Notes: generated by a model not told the origin, from the letters alone. Shown: positions 12,761 to 24,764, counted from the first letter of the stretch. The stretch: 64,000 nt of DNA from Epiperipatus broadwayi (GCA_028023455.1 JAQFVV010012489.1:3225881-3289880), one strand, 5' to 3'. Numbers and translations: made by a program.

Positions 12761-14190
12761 AATAATATTTTTTTAAAAAATGTTTCTCTTTAATAGATAA
12801 TAACTGGTTCTTATGGCATAAACATAAGTTAACTGTATTTGGCAACTTTCATTAAGTTGAAAAGCTAATCATGTCATTCTATTTAGTAGACTATCAGTCT
12901 TTATAATATTGTTTTTCTATTTGTTATAAAAAAGCTTATTCCACTTGTGTTTCTTATGTATGTGACTTTATAGTAAAATGTCCAGTTTGCAAATCAATAA
13001 TCAATTCATTTTTTTTATTTTTTCTTCACATTATCATAAGACATTTTATTGAATATTAGAACCTTTGTTGCAATTACAACAATCTTCATTCATTTGTAAA
13101 ATGTCTACTGTTATAAATTATTAAATATAAAGGCCATCATCAAATGGCAGCTGATGTCCATAGAAATAAAATTTCTAGCATCCTTTGATTTTGATTATCA
13201 ACTACTGCTAAAATAGCTGATGCCTATATAGTACTGGAATTATTAATATTTTGTATATAGTATTGATGTAGATATAAAAATAATGGTCAAAGTAATCAGA
13301 TAAGTCACTTTGATTAGAGCATTTGGTAGAAATAACTTAGTATAATATCAAAATATGCTTAGATCCATAAAAAAGTTTTGTTTAATAAATGTGTTTTTCT
13401 ATGGATATAAAATTAATAGAAAAACAATACTTACAATAAAAAGAATATATTGAATAATGAAATGTATGTGTGCTAAGTTAAAGAAAAAAGAACTAGAGTC
13501 AAACATTACTGAAGAAAAACAAACAAATATTATTGATATTATTGTTACAATTAAGTTTTCCAATTGAATTAAACTGAACATGTTATTAGCTAAGATGAGA
13601 ATAAATTAGGGGAACATATTTTTGAAGTGAGAATGAGAAACAAAGCTAGGGATTGAATAAACTCTACTAAAAATGACGAATCTATAATAAATTAGTAATT
13701 ATTGAGAATGTTGATAAATGTTCAATAAAATTTAATATTAAAACATAAATATATATATATAATAAATCTTAACATTAATGGTAAATTGTAATATATTAAT
13801 TTATCAAGAAATACTTTATAATTAAATCATTCCACATCTCCATTCTATTTAATCGTATGATAAACAATTACTTTTTTTTTTATAAGAATACTTTTTTTTT
13901 TTTTTTAAAAAAAAAAAAAAGAAATCATATGATAACTGAAATTACGCTAATAATTATGCTTGTTATTTCTGAAAACAATAGGCTAAAAACTGTACAGAAT
14001 TTTATAATAAATTATGGATATATGATAATTAGCATGTACTAAAAGTAGAGGGGGGGGTTATATTTGAAGCTTAAAGACCACAATACAACTTTAAGTATAA
14101 CTAGAAAAATGATCACAGGGAAAAGATTCTGTAGAATAATAAATTGGTGAGATGATCTTGTTTCACACATTAAAATGTTTCCTAAATAAA
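12761..14190. other. AT-rich intronic sequence with a poly-T/poly-A foldback
   Basis: At 13892-13920 a long T run is followed directly by a long A run, a perfect potential hairpin. A G7 run lies at about 14051. Nothing coding is seen; open frames at 13399-13581 and 13857-14042 are chance translations. Confidence 0.45.
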
Positions 14191-14199
14191 GAAACATTG

Positions 14200-16950
14200 T
14201 TACAAAATATAATCACTCTATATCTTTATAAAAAGGCATCACAATATATCACTTAATCAATCAAATTAATCTAACCCTAAGTTCTAACTCTTTTCCAGTT
14301 CTCTTTTGAGAAATTTTAACATGAACTACTCAAAGTTCATTCTCCAAATACTTGCACCTAATCAACAGAAAGCTTGTGAGGGCAGAAAGTTTTTTCCCCA
14401 AGTAACTCATTTTCATAGTACACCAAAAGTATTGTTACACTAATAGACTTACTTTACTAATAGTCTTACTTTTCTATTATCCAGACCTTCACTATATTAT
14501 TGATACATCACTCATTCCAATGCCTTCTCTGGTATCTAGCACTCATTGATGATTTTCACAACCAACCAATGCTTCCAACCAATAACAAAATAAGACAGCT
14601 TCTCAAAACCTCCATCCAAAAAGCAAGCATGATATACTTTAATAAATATTATATACATATTATCACATATATAATTAAATTGTATACTCATAAAAATAAA
14701 ATTCCTACTACATTATTTAAAGGTTTGAATCCAGTAAATATTAAACCGAAAAACACTTCATATAATCTTTCCTCCATTTCTTCAACAATGTAAAATAGGA
14801 ATGCAAAACAATATATAACAAATTTTAGCAGAATATCTCTCTATAAAAATCTAAAATATTTTTTAACAAATTCTATCAGAATATATCTCTATAAAACTCA
14901 GCCCTATAACTAATCTAAGGGTTATACCAACTGGGAACTTGGCTATAGGATTAATAAAATAACACCTTCTTCAATTTTTAAAAACAATAAACTTATCACA
15001 GGTGAAAACAAGCTCCCCCAAATTTTTGATCACTGCAAAATTAAATTACAAGCATCAACTAATTCTAAATTTACTCCTCCGTATTTTGGCAATTGAATAG
15101 AAAGTCATAATATATTACAAACCTGACATTATACTACATGAAATTCCTAAATTTATATTTACACATTTCAGTCATTTCAAAATACCTATTATCCAAAATA
15201 TATTAAACTACCTTTCAGATCAAATCTGTAATATAGGGCAGATATTTTCTATCTCAGTGGAACCTGTTTTTAAGAAAAAATGTTATCTCATCATTGCTTA
15301 GTAATCTTTAACCTATCTCAAAGATCCTCATTTTAGTTAAAACTATAGACTCACTAATAAAAAAATAAGATTGAATATCACATTCTTCCCTATTTATCAA
15401 GCTTTCAATTTGCTAAAAAAGGTTGATCTGTCTTAGCTGCACTTATGCTTTTTAAAATGATTATAGATGTTATTAGACTGCAGCCTTCAATTCAATTTTT
15501 ATTGACAAGCTCCTACAAAACCTTAAAGAACACAATGTATCTACTTCCATTTTCTGTATTTTAGCAAACTTACTCAATGACAGATAATTCACATTACACT
15601 AAATGGACAGATATTCACCAGTTTCTCCCTGTATTACTCTATATCATAGGGTTCTTCACTCAGCTTACCTTTTTCTGACTTACATTGATCCTTTATTATC
15701 AAGCATCCAAAATAAATTATCAGAAATGCATAACACTTTTATAAACAAACAATTAATCATGTAGCTTATATAAATGACTTAGTCATCTTATTATCATCAA
15801 ATAAATATTTCTGTCAGCAAATTGACATTCTAAAAAAATATACAGAAACCTATTATCTCAAAGTAAAATCTTTCTGGAACATTCTCTCAGACAATAAAGT
15901 AAACTCTCTTTTCACTGCTTCATCACATAAATTATTAGATTGCCCCATTTATTTTTCTGCAAATGTTATGAGACCTGGAATCCCAAAGTAAATTCCTCAC
16001 CTCTATAGAAAACACAATTAACTCATTATCTAAAACATATTTATATATACATGCAAAAGTAGTTCTCATCAATATTTTGCTCTTTTACAAAACCTCCTAT
16101 TATTGCCTATTATTAAGTACACTACATCCTGTATCAAAAAGATGAATTCCTAAATTCCCTATGCAATAAATTAAACTGCAACAGGAAAATGATATAAATT
16201 TATATCAAATCTATACAAAAGCATGTCAAACACAATGGTCTTATTAAATTACATCTCAATAAACTGTCTTCAGATAGCAATAAATGAAATCACCAGATTT
16301 ACTAACTTGCACTCTGAGACACTAAGCTTTATATTAATTAATCCATCGGATACATCACCAACCATCAACAATCCTTTTATTAAATGATTACTCATATCCA
16401 TAGCTAAATACACTACACCAAATAAAAATTATTTGCAGCAAAAATTAAACAATGCAACACATATGTAATAGTACCTACTAATAAACTCATCACAATTTTA
16501 AACTTAAATTAACTAATAAACAGATAACTCAAAGATTTGTATTTGAAACCAACATGTTTGGATTTTTAAAGTTAAAATCAATCTTGAGGTTTTAGCCAAT
16601 ACAAAATTTTTTTAGGCAATATAGACTCTTTATGCTTCCTATGTCACAAGGAAAAAGAAACTAATGAAACTGTTCATATTGAAACATACTAGTTTTAATT
16701 ACTAGATCCCAAGTCTCTTGTCTCACTTATTAATATTAAATGTATAAGTGGAGGGCTTTTTCATAACATTCAAATAACTACATTTATACACTTTATCCTA
16801 TGGTTTGTAAGACCTCATTTTTGAGTTAATTCAACATCTCAGAAGCTTCAATCACATTCCATAACAAACTAGCTAAAAAAAGAATAAAGAACAAACATTC
16901 TCTCTCTTCTACTATATGGACTTTAGTCAATCTACCAATGCTACTGCAAT
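14200..16950 (+). mobile_element. Decayed L1/Tx1-like LINE
   Basis: The plus strand is markedly C-richer than its surroundings. Conceptual translation across many stops and frameshifts gives fragments in the order of an L1/Tx1-clade reverse transcriptase. Around 15645-15710 it reads HSAYLFLTYIDPLLSSIQNK, the segment before the active site. Around 15755-15790 it reads AYINDLVILLSS, where the YADD box has become YIND. QQIDILKKYTETYYLKV follows. Further on, 16000-16110 gives LSKTYLYIHAKVVLINILLF, like the post-palm region of L1 proteins. No intact frame survives. Clade assignment is tentative, and Jockey-like is an alternative. Confidence 0.5.
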
Positions 16951-17800
16951 TATTAGACCTTAAAAATAGTTTTATACTATATATTAGCTCAACTAAAATG
17001 TTCTTTTTGTAAACTTATGTAGATGTTTAACACTTCGGTTTACATTTAATATTTATTAAATCTTTTCTTTAGGACATGAACACACATAATACAATATTTA
17101 TTTACAATAAAGTATGCGTTAAAACTAAAATAAAAATGAATTATCAAAAATCTTATTGCCTTTTATCAATTTTTATTTCAAAACAATTTATATACACATA
17201 AATATTACAAATTTAAATGTGGTTATAAAAATGAATGATCAAATATGAGTTACTTAATAAGATAAATATGAAATAACAAATTAGCAAGTTTTAATATAAA
17301 AACAGATATAAAGTTGAAAAAAAATATGAAATTTGAAAATTCTATGTTAAATAGATATTTAAAAGAATTATTAAAATTAAATTTATTCATATCACAAAAC
17401 TTTTGTGATTGTTAAAAATTATTGAGTAAATATTTTTACTTAATATTTTTTTAAAAGTAAGAATGTTCTTAATATTAGTAATATATGTAATAAAAAATAA
17501 GAGTCCTATCAATTCATATTATAATTGAAAAATAAGCTTATATTTTTCTTCCAAAACAATAAATATCATTAGAAAGCTTTGATAATTGTATAATATTATA
17601 TATACTGTCCATATTACCTAATAAACTTCAGTTATATAATAAATGTACATTAAATATGAAGATAGTTTTTTTTTTTAATTTAATTAATTTACACCTTGTT
17701 TTTCTACAAACAGAAAATGATTACAGAATATACTCAAGCCAAATAAATTATTATTAAATTTGCTTTATTCTATATAATAATTTATTTTACAAAAAAATAA
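16951..17800. other. AT-rich intronic sequence, nothing recognised
   Basis: No repeat or coding signal was seen. Confidence 0.5.
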
Positions 17801-17902
17801 CAAAGGATGAAAAATGAGCATTGCTAATTTCTCAACAAGCTTTATGATGAATGCTTAGCCAGAGAAAGCATTTAAAATATCTTTGTCAGGACTTCCCCCC
17901 AA

Positions 17903-17946
17903 ACCTCTGACCAATGGTTTCATGCTTTGGCACTCCTCAGAGAGGC
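17903..17946 (-). ncRNA. Hammerhead ribozyme motif, class B, well preserved
   Basis: On the minus strand: stem I strand GCCTCT, core CTGAGGA, stem II GTGC-CAAA-GCAT, GAAA, short stem III CC-ATT-GG, cleavage triplet GTC, and stem I strand AGAGGT. Stem I closes over five Watson-Crick pairs plus a G-T. The conserved core fits the CTGANGA/GAAA rule and GTC is the most common natural cleavage triplet. Only the first stem II pair (G-T instead of G-C) departs from the family consensus. Confidence 0.8.
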
Positions 17947-18325
17947 ACTAGGATTTCCTGAGAGAGATATTTTAAATGCTTTCTCTGGCTAAGGATTTAT
18001 CACAAAGCTTGTTGAGCAATTAGCTATTGCCATTGTTTATATCTTACAAGCTTAAAAGAATGGGGTCATGTGATCTATGACTATTTTTTATTTAACTATT
18101 TATAGTCTCTGCTTTAAGTCTTATGCAATGTTATATTGCTAAGATTACTAATATATGATTTGGCTAAATAACTCTTAGCCCCATATAGCTATTTGAGTTG
18201 GATAGCTGAGTTTGAAGACATTAAGGTGTCTAAAAATTTCAGATTTTCCATTCAATAGATAACTTTTAGATAAATGCTGGCTTTGGGTTGATATTTTTAG
18301 AACTAGTGTCTGAAGCTATCCTAGC

Positions 18326-18369
18326 ACTTTTCTGAGGAGTGCTAAAGCACGAAATCACTGGTCAGAGGA
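18326..18369 (+). ncRNA. Hammerhead ribozyme motif, class B, second copy
   Basis: ACTTTT, CTGAGGA (18332-18338), stem II GTGC-TAAA-GCAC, GAAA, TCACTGG, TC, then AGAGGA. Stem II is perfect. Stem I closes through A-T, G-T and C-G pairs and stem III is weak (T-G, C-G). The core is intact. Confidence 0.7.
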
Positions 18370-18490
18370 TTAGGTGAGGGGGGGGGGTTTCTAAGCATTT
18401 ATCACAAAGCTTTTTGAGGAATTGGCAATGCTCATTGTTTATATCTTACAAGCTTAAAAGAATGAAGTCATGTGATCTATGATTCTTTTT

Positions 18491-18659
18491 TTTTATTTGA
18501 ATAACAAAGGATGTTTAAATATTGAAAAATGAAAGATTAGTTTATTTGGAAAATTATATGATGCAGGGGGAGATCTATGTTAAAAAGTTTTAATTCTTGA
18601 ATTTATTTTATTATTTGCCAAGTATTTTCTTTCTAGGTTTATTTACTCTTGTCATTTTT
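18491..18659. other. Short AT-rich spacer
   Basis: Nothing is recognised between the class B cluster and the class A SINE pair. Confidence 0.4.
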
Positions 18660-18835
18660 AAATATAGGGGATTTGAACTTAGACTTTCAAGCAACCTTCA
18701 ACTATTCACACTATCTCATACTACTGATACACATGACCACACACATGTAGAAAAGATAAATAATCACCAATGTACGTATTTCGTGCTAAATCAGCACTCA
18801 TCAGTTGGCCCAATTTATCATCTCTCTCACACACA
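18660..18835 (-). mobile_element. tRNA-derived SINE carrying a hammerhead, class A, copy 1
   Basis: Read on the minus strand, the order is a (TG)n/(GA) start, a hammerhead, then a tRNA-like region ending in a box-B-like AAGTTCAAATCCCC near 18665-18690. It lies head to head with copy 2, sharing the CA/TA spacer between them. The element has no open frame and would depend on another element's reverse transcriptase. Confidence 0.75.
18762..18815 (-). ncRNA. Hammerhead motif, class A, copy 1 (cleavage site altered)
   Basis: GGCCAA, CTGATGA, stem II GTGCT...AGCAC, GAAA, stem III TAC/GTA, then CA and TTGG. Stem I closes CCAA/TTGG, and outer AATT/GATT words add further pairing. The position expected to be T before the cleavage site is C here, so this copy may not cleave. 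Confidence 0.65.
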
Positions 18836-18849
18836 CACACATATATAAT

Positions 18850-19026
18850 CAGAGTATAGGAGATGATAATCTGGACCAACTGATGAGTGCTGGTTCAGCA
18901 CAAAATACGTATATTAATGATTGTTTATCTTTTCTTCATGTGTGTGATCAGGTGTATCAGTAGTATAAGATAGTGTAAATACTTGAAGGTTGCTTGAAAG
19001 TCTGAGTTCAAATTCCCTATATTTAC
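18850..19026 (+). mobile_element. tRNA-derived SINE carrying a hammerhead, class A, copy 2
   Basis: This is the inverted partner of copy 1. It begins after the CA/TA spacer, carries the hammerhead at 18868-18922, then GTGTGATCAGGTGTATCAG (box A region), and ends with box-B-like GAGTTCAAATTCCC near 19004-19017. It lies 175 bp from the adenylyl cyclase exon, on its downstream-intron side. Confidence 0.75.
18868..18922 (+). ncRNA. Hammerhead motif, class A, copy 2 (G of GAAA lost)
   Basis: AATC-TGG-ACCAA, CTGATGA, stem II GTGCTG-GTT-CAGCAC (six perfect pairs), then AAAA in place of GAAA, stem III TAC/GTA, TA, TTAAT. Loss of the conserved G and partial loss of stem I suggest it is inactive. Confidence 0.6.
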
Positions 19027-19200
19027 AATTAAGTTCCAGGTATAAAAATACCTATATTTCAAATCTTGTCATTTTAAAATATTAATTGAATGCTATTTAG
19101 TAATTAATAACATAATTTTCTTAATCTTTTATATTTTTGTTACCATCTAGTATATCTGTATCATTAATTATGCTTATAAAAAGTAAAGTAAATAACTTAC

Positions 19201-19328
19201 GCTATTGCATCAATCATGTCAAGGCCCATTTCGACGCAGCAGTGAGCATGATCAGGTCTGGCTTCAGGAAGACCACTCACACAGTAATAACAATCTCCTA
19301 GGATTTTTATCCTTAGGCAATGATTATC
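19201..19328 (-). CDS. Internal exon of a membrane adenylyl cyclase (C1a catalytic domain)
   Basis: The exon encodes part of the C1a domain of a class III adenylyl cyclase, the plasma-membrane enzyme that makes cAMP from ATP. Read on the minus strand it starts [16 protein letters not shown] and continues VSGLPEAR, then [14 protein letters not shown]. The GDCYY aspartate is the second metal-binding Asp of the C1a active site; the first, in the upstream FADIEGF segment, is not in this window. The NHCLRIK and PEAR wording is nearest, from memory, to AC5/AC6-type enzymes, but AC1/AC8-type is possible. The splice sites are clear: a polypyrimidine-like TTTAATTTTAG acceptor before the exon and a GTAAGT donor after it. 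The exon is 128 nt, so it starts in phase 0 if GAT is a full codon and ends after two bases of a codon. No stop codon interrupts it. I found no other exon of this gene on either side. Confidence 0.95.
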
Positions 19329-20084
19329 CTAAAATTAAATAATAAAAAAATAATTAAAAAATGTTTTATTCAATTTTAAAATAAAAGTGCATCATTTTAA
19401 AAACGCCTCTACAAAAAGTACTTGTTTATTTGTTCTACTTTAAAAAATATTAATTTTAAATCTGGAACTAAAATAAAAAAGTTAATACTACACTTAGAAT
19501 GGAATCTTATTAATGCTTATTTTATTACTAAAATATTAAAATGTTTGGGTAATAATGAATAGTGATCATTCTGCTTTAAAAATAAATTATTACCTATAAA
19601 TATATAAATATTCATCAATATATATTATTCAACTTCAAACACTTTATTACAAGACAGACACTTTTCAGACTCACAAAATAAATGATTTTTTTTTACATTG
19701 ACATGTTTTTAAGCAAGTTTCTGCCATAATCAATAATATTATTGCGCAAAAACTTTCGAACATTATGCTAGCATGGTCATAATACATAAATAAGTAAATT
19801 AATCCTTGAGATTGTAAGCTTTTTATTTATCAAATAATATAAATAGTCAAACCCTAAAGACTGATGATATAAATAATTTAGTATCTATTTTATTACTGTT
19901 GAACATTGACTGAATTGTGACAGGTGGAGGACAGCTCATTTGGTGATATTAACAGTCATTAGTCATTACTTTGACTGATATATAGTTAGCACTATAATTA
20001 TCTATCATTACATATTTGGCATTTGATTGTTTGTTTACAAAGTTTGAAAAATGTGTAAAAATAGTAATTTTTCATCATTTTCAA
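19329..20084. other. Intron immediately upstream of the adenylyl cyclase exon
   Basis: After the acceptor region the sequence is plain AT-rich DNA. I looked for the preceding C1a exon (FADIEGF segment) on the minus strand and did not find it. Confidence 0.5.
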
Positions 20085-22985
20085 TTATTACTGATCCACG
20101 CAGAACGAAAGTCTTTCCAAATTCAATCCATCTTCTCCAATCTCTAGTCTCTCTTCTCCACATCACTCCAGCAAAGTTGAATATTTCATTCATTTTCCAC
20201 GTGGTCTCTTTCTAGATCTTTTACAATTTCTTGGAATCCAGTTTCAGATTTCAACAGCCCATCTATTATCATCTTTTCTAACAATATGCCCAGCCTAACT
20301 ATTAGTCTTTTAATTCTTTGACTGACTCTCACTCATATTTGATTTTTGATATCCTCCTGTTATTCCTATTACACATCTCTCCATATTTCATTGAGTGATA
20401 TGAATTCTCTTTATTGCTTTTCTATTAAGTTTTTATGTCTCAGATTCATAAGTACTAATAAAACACATTTATTAAAACATAGGCATGTTTTCTTTTAGTA
20501 TTAAATTACTTCTACCAAAAGCATTCCACCCAAGTGTAATTCTATGATTGTTATTTGTTGTTTCCATGTGTAGTAATAAACTGACCAAAGTAATTGTAGT
20601 TGTTACCATTTTATAACTCATCATTGTCAATCTTATTTTCTTCTTTTGACAAAATCCATTGAACATTTTTTTAGTCTTTTTAATATTTACTTTTAGTCCT
20701 ACTTTCTTATATTCATCTGTTAACTCTTGCAACATTTCCTGAAGGTTTAAAACACTATTTTCAAAAACAATTGCATCACCTGCAAAATGTAGTGATTTAT
20801 TTAATCTCTTTTAATTTTACTTCTTTAGCTTCCTATTTTAATCCACAAAAAACTTCTTGTAAAACTACTGTAAAATGTTTAGGAAATATGGAGTCACCCA
20901 TCTCAATATTAATCTTCCTGGTATCATTATGTAATTTAATTGTTGTTGCTACATTTTTATAAATATTCTTCAGAATATGACAATATGCTGGATCTATACC
21001 TTAAATGATACAATACATTTAATTACTCGACAAATGCCTATAGAATCAAATGCCTTTTTATAATCTAAAAATCCAAATCATAATAGCAACACATATTCAT
21101 TTGTCATTTCTATAACTTCTATCAATACTTGGATATGATTTGCTGTACTAAAACAACTTTTAAATAGAGATTGTTATTTTGGTTGATTAAAGTCCAAAGT
21201 TTGATGCAGATGTGTTGTATTTATTATTTTGGTAAAATTTTTATAAAGAATTAATAAGTGACTGATAAGTCTGTAATTTCTAATATCTTGTATATTACAT
21301 ATTTTAAATATTAATACTACATTCTTCCAATCATCAAGTACATCTTTATCATTTAAACATTTATATAACTTTGCCCAAAAAAATTCTATTTCTTCACCTA
21401 CTTCTTTTAAGATATTGATTCTAATTCCATTATTATTTGGAATTTTTCCTTTCTTCATAAATTAATTGCATATCTCACACTTTTATTTAAAATCCTGGGC
21501 AATTCAGAAGATATAGCATTTGTAGGAAACATATTTTCTTGGTCTTTATTGCTATATAATTCTTAATAAAACTATCCTATACATTTCATTATATCATCTC
21601 TCATTTTAGTAGTAGATCCATATCTTTTTTCTTATTGCAGAAATGTTTCCTAACAATACCAGTATGTTGTTTTGCACTATTGAGATTTTTATTTTCTGCT
21701 ATAATTTTTTTTTACTTTATCACATTTATACTTTTTTATGTTGTTATCATCACCCCTCTTTCCACTATTTTAGAAAATTCCACATATTCAATCATACTTA
21801 ATACTTTATTTTTATATTCATTCTTTTGTTTATTAAATAGTCCTGTTACGATAAAAAATGTACTGGTCAATTGCTGCTTTTGTGTACCAGCTACCATTGT
21901 TGCAGTTGCAGTTTTTAAAAGTGTATCAAGTATTTTTCTACTGATTTTGTTCAAATTTGAATCATGTTGAAAATCTGTTATTATTTAAAAACAATTTAAA
22001 AGTTCTAACATAAATTCTTTGGAATGTTCCTGAAAATTAGAAATATCAATTGCAAATATTGTTTTTTTATAATTTTTGTCAGTCTCATTTTGCATTAACA
22101 CATATCCTACATCTCACTAATTGATGATCACTTCCTGTGTTGAATTTATTATGAACAATGCAATATTGGAATATATTTTTTTTCCTTAGTCAAAATGTAA
22201 TCCAATTCTGTTATAACTTCATTTAAATGCTTCCATAATCATGTCCATTTAGCATTTTTTTCAAAAAAAAAAAATTCATAATATAAATGTTTTTTTTCTT
22301 TTGAAAACTCCACACATCTATGTCCTGTTCCATTTCTAACACCATAACCAAATTTATCTACAACACTTTATTTTTTATTTTTTTTTGATTATTTTCCAAT
22401 ACTACCTTTAAAGCCTCTCATAATTTTTTTTTTAAATATGTTGCTTGGTCTGACCAAAAGCTTTTTGTGACATCCATATAAAAATCCTTTACTTTTTCAT
22501 CGCAATGAGAACTTGTTGAGGCATAAACTTTTCTGCATTTGGGATCTAACTTAAGGTTGATTAACTAATTTTGTCACTCTATCTGATACACTACTAATTT
22601 CCACAAAGTTGTTTTTTCACTTTTGATTAATAATGACTCCTAATTCACTTGTATTTCCAATGTTTGTGTCTTTGTAGTACATTATGTTTCCATTTTTTAA
22701 ATCAATTGTCTCTTCATCTTCTAATTTTACAAAGTTCAATAATATCCAATTTAATATTAGCCAATTATTATTTTAATTCCTGCAATCTTCCTTCACTTGA
22801 AAGTGATCTGCAGGTTATCATCAAATGGTAGCATGGCTCCAAAAACAGAAAATTCTTAGCACCTTTCTTCTTTGTCCACCAATTGGTTTCTTGGTAGAAA
22901 ACTTTACACCCTTCAGGGAATAAAACTTTTTTTGTCATGATCATAAATATCTCTTTAAAAATGTTCACAATCCCATTCATTTATT
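20085..22985 (-). mobile_element. Nearly full-length, broken RTE-type LINE
   Basis: Read on the minus strand, the element runs through the expected order of a single-ORF RTE LINE. The start of the AP-like endonuclease is visible as CRSLSSEGRLQELK at about 22768-22810. The finger/palm of the reverse transcriptase is at 21174-21458, with DVLDDWKNVVLIFK, then IRNYRLISHLLILYKNF and TLDFNQP. The thumb-side segment is at 20472-20735, with KKVGLKVNIKKTKKMFNGF and GRSNLILKENMP. The 3' end near 20090-20170 resembles the ends at 33060 and 34680. Many stops and frameshifts make it non-functional. Length is close to that expected for a full RTE coding region. Confidence 0.75.
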
Positions 22986-23330
22986 CTGCCTTCAAGAAAA
23001 CTCAAGTAATATTTTAGTTAAAAAGTTATTAGGCAAAAGATAAAAAATAATATGATGTTTTTTGAACTTAACATATAAGTATATATATATTGAACACATA
23101 TAATCTAGCAATCTTAGTTATTAGGCCTAACAGGTTAACAATTTAATAGAGTAAATGTTACATGGCATTACATTTAAAAATATGTCCTTTACCTTTTTTT
23201 TCATTACACGTTAATTTATGGGATATACATTACAATATCTTCTGCATATTATTTTTTACACTTTTTAAACTTTTTATTTATCTCAACTCTTAGCAATAAT
23301 AATTAATCAATAACTTTACTATATTTTTTT
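22986..23330. other. AT-rich spacer
   Basis: Contains a short TA run near 23078 and nothing else recognised. Confidence 0.4.
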
Positions 23331-23562
23331 AAAGCCAATAAACATCACATGACCACCTCCTCTTTTGCTTGTGTATAACTCTTGTTAAAACAGGCAAAAC
23401 TCACTATATATATTGCCACACATAGCAAGCTAGAGTAATCAATGGATGCCAGAAGACTTGTGCACTAGATGGGGATTTTATGCACAAGCCTTCTGGCATC
23501 CATCAATTACTCTAGCTTGCTGTGTGTGGCAATATATATATAGTGAGTTTTGCCTGTTTTAT
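23325..23562. mobile_element. Palindromic element, class D relative
   Basis: Arms at about 23386-23465 and 23483-23560 are near-perfect reverse complements and contain GGCAAAACTCACTATA, TTGCCACACA and GGATGCCAGAAG. The outer left part, AAAGCCAATAAACATCACAT, also appears inverted at 59710-59735. The central part has CTAGATGGGGATTTTATGCA, the same phrase found downstream of the class D hammerhead at 60030. The hammerhead itself is deleted here. Confidence 0.7.
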
Positions 23563-24760
23563 ATATTTTTTACATACTTATTTCTGAACTTTTCAATATT
23601 TTATATTTGTATTATTCTACCATATTTAAAACTCTTACATCATATTAACTACAATTCTATTATCAATATTCATTTTGTTTTATTTATTTTGTATTAGCTT
23701 TATGTTATGTATTGAATTTGCAACTTTCACAGAAATCATCTTTTATTGTATTCCTTTTTTTCATCTTACATTTAATACATTAATTTTTTTTATTCATCTT
23801 TCTTTTTAAATTTACTTCCTAAAATATACATACAAGTAATTATACATATATATTTCTTTAACCCTAACTGTATCTGCTTGCAATGATTATGTCTTGAGGT
23901 TCAAATCTAGGTAACTTGATTTTTCTAGATGGCTTACAACTTTCAAAATGCTTACAATATTTTTACAGTAAATTTGAATACCATCTACCATATATATATA
24001 TATCTCGATTTTCTTTTTTCATATTCTGAACTTGCTATGATTATGAGAGTAAAATGTTCCATTGAATCACTACTTTTATCAGCTTCTCTATTGCTGTGTT
24101 TCAGCACATGCAACACATTACAATTCATCAAAGAATATATAAGTACTTGTCATTATTGAATCTACAGCAACTAAAGATTTTTATTTTGGATCATAAAGAA
24201 AATCATGTACTTCTTTCAAAAAGTAGTTGCTAACTTGGAGAGTAATACAATGCATATGAATATTTTTGCTTAATTATCACATATGTATTATTTTTCAATC
24301 TATTTGAACTTACACTATACATTTTTTCTTTATGAAATAAAGCTAACATGATGATACTGAAAAGGAATAATTATTCTCATAAGAAATCTTACATTCAAAT
24401 GCCTATAACTCTCATAATAATAACCATATGAAATAATGAAAAATATTTTTTATCCATATCATATTTATAAAATAAATACCACTAGCTGGATTAGTTTAGC
24501 TTTATAATGAATCCTGAATAGTATTGTATGTTAATATAATTTCATGAGAGAATGATAATGATTGTATACATTTTTTTTTATCCAAGACCTTTAAATTGCT
24601 AAATAAATAATTAACATGACAAAGTTTTTATAACATTTGTAGTTCTATAATTTTTGCTACAAAGACTTTTCCTATTTTGAGGATTAAAAAATTAACCTAT
24701 TGCAATCAAAAATTTATATTTGGATTAGTTTCATGAATACATAATTAAAACATGACTGAA
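23563..24760. other. AT-rich intronic sequence, nothing recognised
   Basis: Open frames at 23446-23697 and 23929-24159 are chance translations, the first starting inside the palindrome. Confidence 0.4.
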
Positions 24761-24764
24761 AGAT

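Larger units (their letters stand above)
17805..18490. mobile_element. Palindromic hammerhead element cluster, class B
   Basis: A left arm (about 17811-17890) is the reverse complement of 17958-18045. The same right-arm text recurs at 18393-18488 in direct orientation, including CACAAAGCTT, GTTTATATCTTACAAGCTTA and GTCATGTGATCTATGA. A body of about 400 bp therefore lies between two right-arm copies. One hammerhead sits between the facing arms on the minus strand and a second sits before the last arm on the plus strand. The body shares words with the class C element at 53290-53440, such as GATAGCTGAGTTTGAA and GTGTCTAAAAATTTCAG. There is no coding sequence. Confidence 0.75.

Noticed and set aside
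21635-21970. Longest plus-strand frame (111 codons)
   Set aside because: It is antisense to the RTE LINE at 20085-22985, hence a shadow.
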